Shown here piece after piece: positions 1-11,877 of a DNA stretch of 64,000 bases. The DNA comes from Dastarcus helophoroides (lineage: Eukaryota > Arthropoda > Insecta > Coleoptera > Bothrideridae): assembly GCA_028583605.1 (NCBI GenBank), contig CM053337.1:20702764-20766763 (forward strand). The letters run 5' to 3'. A model generated the notes under the pieces. It saw only the letters and a list, made by a program, of their open reading frames with translations, searched no databases and was not told the origin of the DNA. Numbering within the stretch: the stretch's first letter is position 1; each line of letters begins with the position of its first letter. A program made the translations under genes and the position numbers.

Positions 1-59
1 TGTTTTCAAGCTCCTAACGCGTTTCTGTAATGAGGACTAACGAACGTTCTCGGTCATTT

Positions 60-97
<38 letters not shown>

Positions 98-183
98 ACA
101 GAGAGAGAGAGGCAGAGAGAGAGAGAGAAAGAGAGAGAGAAACAGAGAGAGACAGAAAGAGCGAGGGAGAAGATAGAGAGAGC

Positions 184-236
<53 letters not shown>

Positions 237-304
237 GAAAAGGGAGAAAAAATAGAGAAAGAGAGAAGAGAGAGAGGGAGGAAAAAATAGAGAAAGAGAG
301 AGTT

Positions 305-335
<31 letters not shown>

Positions 336-364
336 TTGACAGAGAGAGAGAGAGAGAGAGAGTT

Positions 365-421
<57 letters not shown>
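60..421. repeat. CT/GA dinucleotide microsatellite
   Basis: A (CT)n run (about 60-96) turns directly into a long (GA)n run (about 99-421), so the two halves can fold back on each other. The GA half is impure, with A-rich interruptions and a recurring GTTGACAGAGA variant at 302, 335 and 362 that indicates secondary tandem expansion. A Ser/Leu-rich open frame on the minus strand is only the translated microsatellite. Confidence 0.97.
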
Positions 422-424
<3 letters not shown>

Positions 425-2279
425 GAAAGATAGAAAGGGAGATTGAAGTTAAATTGATACTAATGAATCCGCACTGCCACAAATCATAAATAAAATGTCT
501 CGATTTTATTGTAAGTTATTGATAATTGTGCAACGTGGACGCATTTTAAGATCGAATTTCAACTACATATAAATCACGTCGATAAATCCGCTTGGGTCTC
601 CGCTGTCGTCCTTTTCGATATCATAACTTTGGGAGCTTCTCATATTGTCATATTTTTTAACAAAGTTTTCCAAACAAAGCTTACTGTTAAACTTGGCGGA
701 AAAGCTAATTTGGGAATCGCGCTGTCCCCTTGTCGAAGTTAGTCTGCTTCTCATTTATATGAAAAAGGAATGAGGTCGAAACAAGGAAGACGACCGAAAA
801 AATAAAATTAAACTTAGCCTATAAACTTTAAGTGGAAATAATGTCTATGTCTCTTGTAACGCAGAATTACTTCATTCGCTGGATCATACATTTTGGATCG
901 TACTCTGAGAATCCTTCCATTATTTTTTCATAAAATGTATGTCTAGTTTAATTTCTGTAGTAATCATCTAATTGAATTTTTAAAAATTATCGATTGGAGG
1001 CGTGTTATGTGAGGTATTAAATGAATTTATATATAAAACATGGTGGCGGCAACAAACTATATCAATAAGGTCTAAATTGGAACTATGTTTTAAAAAATCA
1101 CTTCCGGCGCAGAACCAGCTGATATATCTACTGCGATTTTTAAAGAATTACAGTTTAAGGTAAAAATTTCGCGTCCAAGCTAAAATTTCTCGTAATTTAA
1201 CTAAAATCAAGTTGAAAGCGACATTAACTTTTCCAACAAATAACTGTAATGACTCGCAAGAATATCTCGGAAATAACGCTTCTATATTATTCATGTTTTC
1301 GATATTCTAACAGTGCCTGGGAAAAGCAAGGGAACTAAGGTGATTTAGCGAAAGTAAATTGAAAAGTTAGGTGACTCCATTTTGTCTCGGTCGTTATTCC
1401 GGGACCATAAGTCTGCCTCGAGTCCGTTGGGATCTAAAGAGTGGATCAAAACATCTAATAATTTACAACTTGGCCGGCTCGAGTTTTTTTTTGCATTAGG
1501 AGTAAAAAGATTTTCCAGACGGGAAGTGACCAGAAAACACAGGAACGCTTTCCATCGTCTTCTATCAGTTTCGATATAAACTGTAGGCTGTTAAAATGTT
1601 TCGTGCGAGGTGTAATATTTATGTTGGAGGAGTCTGCAGTTGAATAAAAATCGGAAGCATATCTAAATTCTCCATCACTTTGATGAGAAGGCTAAGGGTT
1701 AAAGTTATCTACAGATTTCTACCCGTGTTTGATCCTTAATTACTCCCTTAGGTCCTTTTATCCTGCACTTTCCCGACAGGGATATAAAATTGGGGCAAGC
1801 TCTCTTATTCCTATCATTGTTTTGTAGTAGAATCCCGTCTTATGGGCAACTATTCAATAACGATTAGTAATAGTTAAAGACCGAAAAAAAGTACCATTTT
1901 TTGTCCTTGTTGGCAGTAAAAATGTATTTTTACATCACCTAGACGTTTTCTTGCATTTCTTGTTAACTAACCTAATCGACTTACAATTCTCCTTACAAAA
2001 ATATTCGTGATGACGTCCACCAAAAAATTTAGTATTCCTCTGAATGTTGTAATTACTTTACGAGTTTAAAACAGATTGTTGCAGCTATTTTTTCCATTGG
2101 AAAAGGATACTGGCAAACAATAAATAATTTTAAACGCCGCCAAAGGGCATTTGAAATTCTCTACAGTCGCTGAGTAGTGAGAGGGCGGGGGGTGCACAAG
2201 CTCTTATAATGTTGCGGACTGGTTTTCTTGGCGCCAGTGGTTACCTACATCACTAATTTGCGCATCTAATACACTGCCA
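422..2279. other. Unassigned low-copy-looking DNA
   Basis: Balanced, non-repetitive composition compared with the arrays that follow. I recognise no gene. Two short open frames have ordinary amino acid composition, a 63-codon one on the minus strand (563-754) and a 65-codon one on the plus strand (1382-1579). Neither resembles a family I know, and I see no convincing splice or promoter context. It could hold a regulatory element or a decayed exon; nothing supports a specific call. Confidence 0.6.
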
Positions 2280-2879
2280 CCTTTTTCAAAATTTTCAATT
2301 TTTTAAACAATTTGACGTTTTGCAACATTTCACTCACTTTACAAACATCGAATTTTGGCTTTTTTCAGAATTTTTAAATTTCTTGAAGGGTATTGGCTTT
2401 TTTAAAAAAACTCGACTTTGTAAAAATGTCGACATTTCAAATTATTTTTTAATTCCGTTTTTTTAAATTTCTATTTTTGTTAACTTTTGACTTTTTTATA
2501 CAAATCGACTTTCTCATAAATAGTTTTATTTGAAAATACAGACTTATTGAAAATTTTGACTTTTTTGAAACTTTATTAATTCATTTAAAGATGTCAGGTT
2601 TTTGAAAATATCGATTTTTTTCATTATAATGACTTTTTTAAAGCTGAAAACTTTTTTGCAAATTTTATTCGAATTTAATTTTCTAATCTGCACAAACTCT
2701 TTAAAACTGCTTTGTCCACGAGATCGCACCACGAATTTGAACAAAGCATAATTCTGAAACCTGCACAAACTTTTAAAAGCTACGTTTATCCAAACTTATT
2801 TTATAAATGAGAAGGTGTGTTTGATCGATGGCGCTATCTATCGCTATCTTTCAAAAATCTATTATGTCTTGCGATTAAT
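2280..2879. repeat. T-rich degenerate array with one isolated 73-bp-repeat copy
   Basis: The plus strand is built from T-runs separated by CAAAATTTCGAC-like words, with no strict period. At about 2690-2800 sits a diverged copy of the 73-bp repeat that is tandemly arrayed from 3.1 kb. It is recognisable by 'GAATTTGAACAAAGCATAAT' followed by a CTGCACAAAC-like segment. The array here is older or more decayed than the block downstream. Confidence 0.8.
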
Positions 2880-3100
2880 TAAATTAATTGACAAAAACTC
2901 ATATAGAAGTACCGTGCAAAGCAGGATCATTAGTAGGATACGTTTTATCCCCGAAAACTCTTCTAGATACTCACAAAGTAATTTTAAATTTAAAAATAGT
3001 AAGTAGCCTTTCTTTTTTTCTTATGTAAATAAATGCAAAATTTGGCAGCGACGTCAGTCATTCGACGGTCGGATAGTTTAAACTTGCTAGGCAGCTAATT
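2880..3100 (+). repeat. Array-flanking unit, copy 1 (inverted partner at 22130-22360)
   Basis: This segment is homologous to the reverse complement of 22130-22360. Shared landmarks in order are GCAAAGCAG, TTAGTAGGATACGTTTTAT, GAAAAC, AGATACTCAC, GTAAATAAATGCA and GGCAGCTAATT. In both places it sits directly outside the 73-bp repeat array, with the conserved end pointing into the array. It is therefore either one end of a mobile or composite element or part of a duplicated array boundary. No coding capacity is visible. Confidence 0.75.
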
Positions 3101-5600
3101 ATACACATTATCGCTTCAATGAATTTGAACAAAATATCATTCTGCTAACTGCACGCACTCTTTAAAGCTGCCTTTTTCACAGGATCGCATCAACGAAATT
3201 GAACAAAATACAATTCTGCAACCTGCACAAACTCTTTAAAGCTGCTTTATCCACAAGATCGCCTCAAGGAATTTGAACTCGTTTCAAAAAATACGCATTT
3301 TCGAAATTCTAATTTTTTTTAAGAATTAGACCTTTTTAAAATGTTTTTGAAAATTTAGAATTTTTTTAAGGAATTTAACTTTTTGGAAAATATCTAATTA
3401 TTTTTAGAACCTCGACTTTTTTTGACATTTCGTTTTTTTTAAATTTTCAACGTTTCAAAATTTTCACATTTTTGAAAATTTCAATGTTTTTTAACAATTC
3501 GTTGTTGTACAAACTTTTAGTCACTTTAAAAACTTCGGCTTTTGACTTTTTTCAGAATTTTTCAAATTTCTTGAAGAGTAATGTTGATTTTAAGAACTCG
3601 ACTTTTTGAAAATGTCGATATTTCAAATTATTTTTTAATTATACACATTATCGCTTCAATGAATTTGAACAAAACATCATTCTGCAAACTGCACGCACTC
3701 TTTAGCGCTGCGTTATTTACAGGATTGTATCAACGAATTTAAACAAAATATAGTTTTGCAACCTGCACGAACTCTTTAAAGCTGCTTTATCCACAAGACC
3801 GCATCAACGAATTTAAACAAAACATCATTCTGCAACCTGCACGAACTCTTCAAAGCTGGTTTATCCAAACTAGTCTTATATACTCGTTTAAAAAGACGCA
3901 TTTTTAAAATTGTAATTTTTTTTAAGAATTAGATTTTTTCAAAATTTTTCTGGAAATTTAAAATTTTTTTAAAGAATTCAACTTTTCCGTAAAATATCTA
4001 ATTATTTTGAGAACCTCGACTTTTTTTAAAATTTCGTCTTTTTTAAATTTTCAACGTTTCAAAATTTCCACATTTATGAAAATTTCCATTTTTTTAAACA
4101 ATTCGATGTTTTACAAACATTTAGTCACTTTAAAAACTTTGGCTTTTGACTTTTTTCAGAATTTTTCAAATTTCTTGAAGAGTAATGTTTTTTTTAAGGA
4201 CTCGACTTTTTGAAAATGTCGATATTTCAAATTATTTTTTAATTATACACATTATCGCTTCAACGAATTTGAACAAAACATCATTCTGCAAACTGCACGC
4301 ATTCTTTAAAGCTGCCTTATTTACAGGATTGCATCAACGAATTTAAACAAAATATAATTCTGCAACCTGCACGAACTCTTTAAAGCTGCTTTATCCACAT
4401 GATCGCATCAACGAATTTAAACAAAACATCATTCTGCAACCTGCACGAACTCTTCAAAGCTGGTTTATCCAAACTAGTTTTATAAACTCCTTTAAAAATA
4501 CGCATTTTTAAAATTGTAATTTTTTTGAGAATTAGATTTTTCAAAATTTTTCTGGAAATTTAGAATGTTTTTAAGGAATTCAACTTTTCTGCAAAATATC
4601 TAATTGTTTTTAAAACCTCGACTTTTTTTTAACATTTCGTCTCTTTTAAATTATCAACGTTTCAAAATTTTTACATTTTTGAAAATTTTCATTTTTTTAA
4701 CAACTCGATGTTTTGCAAAATTTTACTCACTTTAAAAACTTCGACTTTTGGCTTTTTCAGAATTGAATTTTTTGAAGACTATTGGTTTTTTTTAAAATTC
4801 GACTCTTTGAAAATGTCGACATTTCAAATTATTTTTTAAGTATACACATTATCGCATCAACGAATTTGAACAAAACATCATTCTGCAAATTGCACGTACT
4901 CTTTAAAGCTGCCTTATTCACAGGATGGCATCAACAAAATTGAACAAAACATTATTCTGCAACCTGCACGAACTCGTTAAAGCTGCTTTATCCACAAGAT
5001 CGTATTAACGAATTTGAACAAAACATCATTCTGCAACCTGCACGAACTTCTGCTGCTTTATCTACAAGATCGCATTTTCAGAATTAAATTTCTTGAAGAG
5101 TGTTAGCTTTTTTAAAAAAACTCGACCTTTTGAAAATGTCGACATTTCAAATTATTTTTTTAAATATAAACATTATCGCTTCAACGAATTTGAACAAAAT
5201 ATCATTCTGCAACCTGCACGAACTCTTTAAAACTACTTTATCCACAGGATCGCATCAACGAATTTGAACAAAACATCATTCTGCAAACTGCACGCACTCT
5301 TTAAAACTGCCTTATTTACAGGATCGCATCAACGAAATTGAACAAAATATAATTCTGCAACCTGCACGAACTCTTTAAAGCTGCTCTATCCACAAGATCG
5401 CATTTTCAGAATTGAATTTCTTGAAGAGTGTTGGCTTTTTCTAAAAAACTCGACTTTTTGAAAATGTCGACATTTTAGATTATTTTTTAATTATTCACAT
5501 TATTGCATCAACGAATTTGAACAAAACATCATTCTGCAACCTGCACGAACTCTTTAAAGCTGGGTTTATCCAAACTAAGTTTAAAAACTCGCTTCAAAAT
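3101..5600 (+). repeat. 73-bp tandem repeat in higher-order units
   Basis: The core reads approximately CATCAACGAATTTGAACAAA, then ACATCATTCTGCAACCTGCA, then CGAACTCTTTAAAGCTG and a TTATCCACAAGATCG linker, repeating every ~73-74 bp in runs of two to three. The runs alternate with T-rich degenerate DNA. The composite unit is marked by ATACACATTATCGC near 3097, 3638, 4241, 4838, 5162 and 5488, giving spacings of 541, 603, 597, 324 and 326 bp. The later, shorter units therefore look like partial deletions or a separate expansion. The same core occurs inverted at 19.9-22.1 kb and inside a different array at 42.4-44.05 kb. Confidence 0.92.
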
Positions 5601-7620
5601 ACGCATTTTCAGAATTGTAACTTCTTTTTAAAATTAGACTTTCAACATTTTTCTGGAAATTTCGAATTTTTTTTTAAGAAATTCTACTCTTCTTTAAAAT
5701 TCCAATTCTATTTAAAACCTCGACTTGAAACCTCAAATTTCGTCTTTTTTGAAATTTTTGACATTTCAAAATTTTCACTCTTTCATAATTTCCAAGTATG
5801 TCAAAAATTTCACTTTTTGTAAAGTTTTATTTTTTTCGAAAACTTTGACTTTGGCTTTTTTCAAGATACACCTTTTTGAAAATAGCGACTATTTTAAATT
5901 TTCGATTTTTCTTCAACTTTTATTGTTAACTATTATTTTTAATAATCTACGTTTTCAAAATTTTTTACTCTCAACATTTTGACGGTTTTTCAATTTAACC
6001 TTAAAAAATTTCTTTTTGAAAATCCTGAATTTTCATCAGGTTTTTTGTCTTTTCAAAATTTTCACTTTTGTCAAAATGTATTTCTTTCGAAAACTGAAAA
6101 TTTTTTAATTTCGTTTTTTTGAACCTTTCTCAAAATTTGGCTTATTTGTGGATGTAAGACTTTTAAAAAGGTATTTTTTTTTAAACTTTGACTATTTTTA
6201 AATTTTTCAAATGCAACCTCTATAAGATTAAAATTTTTTTACTTTACATTTTGAGAACTGTTGCTTAAAAGACTTTATGGAGATTTACAAAGTTTAAACC
6301 TTTTCTAAAATTTTTTTCAAGGAATTCGACTCTTCTTTAAAATTTCAATTCTTTTTAAAACCCCGACTTGAAACCTTGACTTTAACATTTCGTCTTTTTT
6401 GAAATTTTCGACATTTCAAAATTTTCACTCTTTCAAAATTTTCACTCTTTCAAAATTTTCAAATATTTCAAAAGTTTAACTTTTTGAAAAGTTTTATATT
6501 CTTCGAAAACTTTGACTTTGGCATTTTTCAAGATACACTTTTTTGAAAATGTCGACTATTTTAAATTTTCGACTTTTCTTAAACTTTTTTTGTTTATTAT
6601 TTTTAAATATCTACATTTTCAAAAATTTTTACTCTCAACATTTTGACGGTTTTTCAATTTAAGCCTCAAAAAATTTCTTTTTGAAAATGCTGAATTTTTT
6701 TGTTTTTTTTCCTGGTTTTTTGTTTGAAAATCTTTTCAAATTTTTCACTTTTGTCGAAATATCTCTTTCGAACATTTTTTAATTTCGTTTTTTTGAACCT
6801 TTCTCAAAATTTGGCTTATTTGTGGATGTAAGACTTTTTAAAAAGATGATTTTTTTTAAACTTTGACTATTTTTAAGTTTTTCAAACGTAACCTTTATAA
6901 GGTTACAATTTTTTTACTTTAAATTTTAAGAACTGTTGCTTATAAGACTTTATGGAGATTTACAAGGTTTACACCTTTTCTGAAATTTTTTTAAGAAATT
7001 TGACTCTTCTTTAAAATTTCAATTCTTTTTAAAACCCCGACTTGAAACCTCGACTTTAACATTTCGTCTTTTTTAAAATTTTCGACATTTCAAAATTTTC
7101 ACTCTTTCAAAATTTTTAAATATTTCAAAAGTTTGACTTTTTGAAAAGTTTTATCGTCTTCGAAAACTTTGACTTTGGCTTTTTTCAAGATACACTTTTT
7201 TGAAAATGTCAACTATTTTAAATTTTCGACTTTTCTTAAACTGTTTTTGTTTATTATTTTTAAATATCTACATTTTCAAAAATTTTCACTCTCAACATTT
7301 TGACGGTTTTTCAATTTAAGCTATAAAAAATTTTTTGTTTGAAAATCTTTTCAAAATTTTCACTTTTGTCGAAATATTTTTCGAAAATTTTTTAATTTCG
7401 TTTTTTTGAACCTTTCTCCAAATTTGGCTTATTTGTGGATGTAAGACTTTTAAAAAAGATGATTTTATTAAACCTTGACTATTTTTAATTCTTTTCAAAT
7501 GGAACCTTTATAAGATTACAATTTTTTTACATTAAATTTTGAGTACTGTTGTTTAAAAGTATGACTGGAAATTTACTAGGTTTAAATCTTTTCTGAAATT
7601 TTTTCTTAAAATTTTCGAAC
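5601..7620 (+). repeat. ~0.65-kb tandem units of T-rich degenerate sequence
   Basis: Three successive units share a recognisable order of words. One landmark is GAACCTTTCTC, AAATTTGGCTTATTTGTGG, ATGTAAGAC at 6121, 6795 and 7408, spaced 674 and 613 bp. Another is TCAACATTTTGACGG preceded by a CTACATTTTCAAAA word. All open frames here are Phe/Ser/Leu-rich translations of T-runs and not genes. Confidence 0.85.
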
Positions 7621-8256
7621 TATTTTTTCAAAATTCAGCATTTCGCCACTTTTTTAAACTTTACTTTTTCTCGAAACACTCGACTTTTCGCAAACATGTT
7701 GACTGTTTTGACAATTTTATCATTTTTGAAAATTTTTTGATCTTTTCGTTTTTTTAATTTCAAATATTTTGGTCTCTCGACTTTTTTGTATAAATTTGAA
7801 TTTGTTTTGAAAATTTTACCATTTTACAAATTTGGTTTTTTTTTAATTTCAACTGATTTAAAAATTTTGACTTTTTAAAAAATAATTTAAAAAAATAAAT
7901 AATTTTAAAATGACCTCTTGTCAGATCTCTAAAAATGCTATATTTTCCTAAAAAATTAAACTTTTTATTGGAAGAATCACACTTTTTTTGAAAATTAAGA
8001 ATTTTTTAAATATACTGAATTTTTGAAAACTTTGACTTCATAAAAATTCTGATTATTCCGCTTTTTTTTTTTATTGTTATTTTAAGTATTAACTCTGTAG
8101 GAAAGTAACCACTTTTAATTTTTTGCTAGAACATTTTTTCGTCATTTTGAATTTTTTTTTAAATTCTCTAAATCTTGGCTTTGTTATATTAATTTCAATT
8201 TATTGAAAAATTTTGCTATTTTCGTCAATTTTGACTATTTTCATAGTTTTGAGTTC
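7621..8256 (+). repeat. T-rich degenerate array, no clear period
   Basis: Continuation of the T-rich phrase array without an obvious larger unit. Its last ~40 bp (GAAAAATTTTATTTTTATGA onward) are repeated at 11878, at the left edge of the second LINE copy. The duplication that produced the two LINE copies therefore probably includes this flank. Confidence 0.7.
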
Positions 8257-8803
8257 TTGAAAAATTTTATTTTTATGAAAATCACTTTTTTGTCAACTAT
8301 GCAATGTTTTTATTCCTCTGAGGAGATAAAAGGGGATGGTTGTATGGAATTTCCACAACGGAAGCGAGGGGCTTCTCTGGGTATACCAGCCAGCAGAAAC
8401 GCCAAATCTTTAACTAGGAAAGTCATTTAGATATCTAGACGACTACGAAGGAAACACGAGCTTTCGTGAGGATTGGGTATCTCAAACCCATCAGGATTAT
8501 ATCGAGGATTACGAGCGCATTAAAAGCCTGAAAATAACGATAATACGACCGTCAATCTCAAAGGTGACCTCTCTAATACGATAATCACATTTTTGATGTA
8601 TGCGGCTCCGTAGTGATGCCGGAGCACTGGCCTCAAAAATCCTTTTTGCACGGTCTCTCCTCAAGTGGATAACCATAAATTTATTCAAAACAACTTAAAT
8701 ATATCTCACCGATGATCTCTCCAATACGATAATTACATCTTTGGTTATGCGGCTCCGTAGCGATGCCGGAGCACTGGCCTCAATAATCCCCTCTATAAGG
8801 GCT
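8257..8803 (+). mobile_element. Jockey-like LINE 5' region, copy 1 (left part)
   Basis: This non-coding-looking segment is repeated at 11878-12400, offset about 3,621 bp, in the same orientation. It contains two copies of a ~70-bp sub-repeat with the landmark GCGGCTCCGTAG, then GATGCCGGAGCACTGGCCTC (about 8601 and 8750); a third lies at about 9667. One plus-strand frame gives a conserved stretch beginning MRLRSDAGALASII, so it may be a decayed ORF1 fragment, but it is interrupted by stops and I cannot assign it to a known ORF1 domain. It is interrupted at 8804 by another LINE insertion. Confidence 0.7.
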
Positions 8804-9398
8804 TGATTCTGGATTCTGGATTCGTTGTGGGTTGCCTAAAGTTTAGGCCAGCACTTAGGCCACCCTTTCCAGGCCCATTGTGCTATCCCCGTGATTGAGG
8901 TGTCCTTAGTTATTCATTCAGCCACCCAACCTTGTTGAGAAACTGAAGAACGTCTCTTGGATGCGCATTTCTCAAACTGGCCACACTAGGCGAGAAGTGC
9001 CCCAGTGTGGATCCTCTGATTGATGCTCGTACCGGGCAGTGACATATCACGTGCTCGACACTCTCATCTTCTTCTAAACACCCTCGGCTCTGTTTATAAT
9101 TCCCATTCTCTGGAGGTGTTTGTTTAATCGACAGTGACCTGTCCATATCCCTACAAGTTTCCTGAGATTATTTCTTGAGAATTGTAGGCATAGTTTTGCC
9201 CTTTCCCTGCATGGCATTCTAATGAATGCGTGAGTTTGTCGGCATATTGTTATTGATGCCCATAAGGCTTTGTGTTTAGGATAAATTTCTTCGTTAAGTA
9301 GGGATCTTACGGTTGATTTTGCCAGGGAAAGGGTTGGTTCTGGTCCAACCTGGTCCAGGGAAAGGGCAAAACTATGCCTACAACTCTCAAGGAATAAT
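8804..9398 (-). mobile_element. Inserted 3' fragment of an RNase H-bearing LINE, with 13-bp target duplication
   Basis: The insertion is flanked by a 13-bp direct repeat CTCTATAAGGGCT at 8791-8803 and 9399-9411, which joins the interrupted Jockey-like sequence seamlessly. The 3' end on the minus strand carries a short heptamer tail (TCCAGAA repeated, seen on the plus strand as GATTCTGGATTCTGG at 8805-8819) and no poly-A. At the other end, 9359-9398 is an inverted copy of about 9168-9208, so the 5' end is inverted. Truncation, 5' inversion and a target duplication together are typical of target-primed LINE integration. Confidence 0.85.
8910..9350 (-). pseudogene. LINE ORF2 C-terminus: RNase H end plus Cys/His tail (broken)
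   Basis: On the minus strand, about 9345 down to 9075 reads as the end of a LINE RNase H domain: KSTVRSLLNEEIYPKHKALW, then FSRNNLRKLVGIWTGHCRLN, then KHLQRMGIINRAEG. After a frameshift near 9075-9125 it continues in another frame with SRGCLEEDESVEHVICHCP and ends RDVLQFLNKVGWLNE followed by a stop. The HCRLNKHL word and the C..EHV.C.CP tail are characteristic of RNase H-containing LINE clades (I, LOA or R1-like). Jockey elements lack this domain, so it belongs to a different element from its host copy. It is 5'-truncated and not functional. Confidence 0.85.
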
Positions 9399-9799
9399 CT
9401 CTATAAGGGCTACCGTCGAGTAAATAAATTTATCGAAAAAACTTAAAAACATCCTACAGGAGAACATACAAACTCGTAAAGCGCCATGGATGCTCGAAAA
9501 GGAGGAAAAACAATCAACGAAAACAGTCAGATTAGTAGCTCGCACCAATACCCGGAACAGTGACTCTTCGCAGTTGAAAATAACGCTAATTGGCATTTTC
9601 AGTGGTACCATAAGGTATATATCTCACCGATGATCTTTCCAATACGATAATCACATCTTTGATTATGCGGCTCCGTAGCGATGCCGGAGCACTGGCCTCA
9701 ATAATCCCCTCTATAAGGGCTACCGTCGAGTAAATTAGTTTATACAACCTCGAAACTCCATCAGATCTCTGGCGCACAACCAGCCTCTAAGAGGAGATA
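9399..9799 (+). mobile_element. Jockey-like LINE 5' region, copy 1 (right part)
   Basis: Resumes the element after the RNase H LINE insertion. 9411-9610 is homologous to about 12395-12605, with a shared coding-like frame including APWMLEKEEKQSTKTVR and then NSDSSQLKITLIGIF, possibly ORF1. A third copy of the CTCCGTAGCGATGCCGGAGC sub-repeat follows at about 9617-9720. Stops and frame changes show it is decayed. The junction with the reverse transcriptase part lies near 9780-9800. Confidence 0.65.
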
Positions 9800-11653
9800 G
9801 AAAACATATCCTACCGATACACGGACCTAAAGGAATGGCTTACGCAGATGAGGATAAGGCCGCAGCTTTCACTGAGACGTCTCCAGGTCCAGACGAAAAT
9901 CCAAACTAAGCTCTGAAGTCTCTTCCGGAGCAATCTGTCAAATACTTTGGAGTAATAGTCAATTCCATGTTTAAGTACGGGTATTTTCCCACAAGATGGA
10001 AGGCTGCAAACGTTATGTTCATTTCTAAGCCAGGGAGGATAGAAAATTTTTCCAAAATTACAGGCCAATCCAACTTGGGTAAGGTGGCGGAAAGGATTTC
10101 GAGGAAGCGTCTGCAGAATATCATCAGCGATCGGGACACCATTCCTAAGGAACAACTTGGGTTCCAACCTAAGCACTCTACCTCAGACTAGCTGCTGAGA
10201 GTGGTTAAAACAATCACTCAACGCATGTACTGGAACCAGATAGTTGGAGCTATGTTCTTCGATATTTTCAAGACATTTGACACACTTTGGCACCAAGGAT
10301 TAGTCTACAAGATGCACCAGTTTGGATGGTTCAACGATGGTTCAAATGTAAGCTCGTTCCTGGACCAGCGCTCTTTCAGAGCAAAGGTGGGACAGAAACT
10401 AACAAACCAGTTTAGGCTACAGTATGGGGTGCCTCAAGGCTCTATCTTATCACCTCTGCTGTATTTTATGTTTACAGCGGACATCCTGAGAACCAATTTA
10501 ACAATCGACCTTACCTTATTGGTCACTTATGCAGACGACACAACTTTGGTAGCGTACTCTTACAGTCCAGAGTTGGCCACCAGATGACATCATTCCTAAG
10601 GAACAACTTGGGTTACAACCTAAGCACTCTACCTCAGACTAGCTGCTGAGAGTGGTTAAAATAATCACTCAACGCATGTACTGGAACCAGATAGTTGGAG
10701 CTATTTTCTTCGATATCTTAAGGCATTTGACACAGTTTGGCATCAAGGACTAGTCTACAAGATGCACCAGTTTGGAATACCTCTAACGATGGTTCAAATG
10801 GTAAGCTCGTTCCTGGACCAGCGCTCTTTCAGAGCAAAGGTGGGACAGGAACTATCAAACCAGTTTAGGCTACAGTATGGGGTGCCTCAAGGTTCTATCT
10901 TGTCACCTCTGCTGTATTCTATGTTCACAGCGGACATTCCAAGAACCAATCCAACAATCGACCACACCTTATTGGCAACTTACGCAGACGACACAGCTTT
11001 AGTGGCGTACTCTTTTAGTCCAGAGTTGGTCACCAGATGACTTCTGGAGGCAACAGACAGTCTACTAGATTACTTCGGCCAATGGAGAATCCAAGTCAAC
11101 GCAGACAAGATCCAAGCAGTCTTTTTCACTCGAAAAAGACACCAACCATATGGACATGTAAATGTTCATGGGCAAAACGTCGACTGGAGACTTCAGGCAA
11201 AGTATCTAGGTGTAATTCTAGACAAAAGACTCACTTTCCAGGCACACATCGGTTATGCAGTGTCCAAATCCAAAATGCTGAAGGGACTACTGCAAACGGT
11301 GATTGGTAGAAATAGTAACCTGACCATTGGACTTAGAGTGTTACTATACAAATCAATCATAAGACCAGCGATGACCTACGCATCTGTAACTTGGTCACAG
11401 GCGACGAATAATCAGATGAAGAAACTCCAGGTGTTCCAGAACGTCTTTTAGACAAGCCATGGACGCTCCATGGATGAGAAACAATCAACTCCATAGGAAA
11501 GCTGAACTACCTTTCGTAAGAGAATTTCTTAGGGAAATTAATTCCAGGGCGATGGTGAGAGCGGAAACGCATCCCAACGAACTAGTTCGACAGGCAGCGG
11601 ATTACGATCCAGACATCCCAACCAGGGTTAGGAGACCAAGGATTATCCTCTAG
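9800..11653 (+). pseudogene. Jockey-clade LINE reverse transcriptase, decayed, with internal tandem duplication
   Basis: Reading frame 1 gives HGPKGMAYADEDKAAAF, then an apparent internal deletion, then PGPDENPN, stop (9907-9909), ALKSLPEQ, and the RT N-terminal words FPTRWKAANVMFISKPGR, EQLGFQPKHSTSD and an in-frame TAG at 10189. The fingers/palm follow: FDIFKTFDTLWHQGL, GVPQGSILSPLLY (10426 on) and the catalytic YADD at 10528-10539. The 10140-10590 segment is then repeated as 10591-11041, with a second YADD at 10981-10992. A TGA at 11038 interrupts the frame, which then runs LLEATDSLLDYFGQWRIQVN, KYLGVILDKRLTF and RPAMTYASVTWS to 11451. A one-base shift at about 11448 moves the C-terminus (MDAPWMRNNQLHRKAELPF, ending RPRIIL) into frame 2. 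No endonuclease domain is visible. The motif spacing and WHQGLIYK/MHQFGIPL-type words fit the Jockey clade. Non-functional. Confidence 0.93.
10140..11041 (+). repeat. ~452-bp tandem duplication of the RT palm
   Basis: Copies 10140-10590 and 10591-11041 start with the same CATTCCTAAGGAACAACTTG and end at the same CCAGATGAC. They carry the same TAG stop (10189 and 10640), so the stop predates the duplication. They differ by scattered substitutions, a one-base deletion in copy 2 near 10718 and a few bases lost in copy 1 near 10330, so the duplication is not recent. The second copy keeps the better-preserved MHQFGIPLTMVQMVSSFLD segment. Confidence 0.9.
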
Positions 11654-11877
11654 GCTGCGTCTTCCATTCTGGAAATTTTTCTGTTTTGTTTGTACTTATG
11701 GTTCAGGCAAAACAGCTTACAATAATGCTTCAGCACTTTTGGAGTGATTGGAGGCCAAGGGCCCGGCCCGAAGAAGTAGGGGTTTTTAGTCGGTACCCGT
11801 AGTTTGAGCGGCAGTCCGACATGGGTTATCTTCCTAGATGTCCTTAAGGAAATTTTTTCTTTAACAAAAAAAAGTTT
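11654..11877 (+). mobile_element. Probable LINE 3' untranslated region
   Basis: Non-coding sequence after the final RT stop, ending near an A-rich stretch (AACAAAAAAAAG, 11862-11873) just before the second copy of the 5' region begins at 11878. The mixed-composition words GTCGGTACCCGTAGTTTGAG and GGCAGTCCGACATGG give it a recognisable signature for family searches. The boundary is inferred. Confidence 0.6.

Noticed and set aside
96..482. 128-codon Ser/Leu-repeat open frame
   Set aside because: Direct translation of the GA microsatellite.
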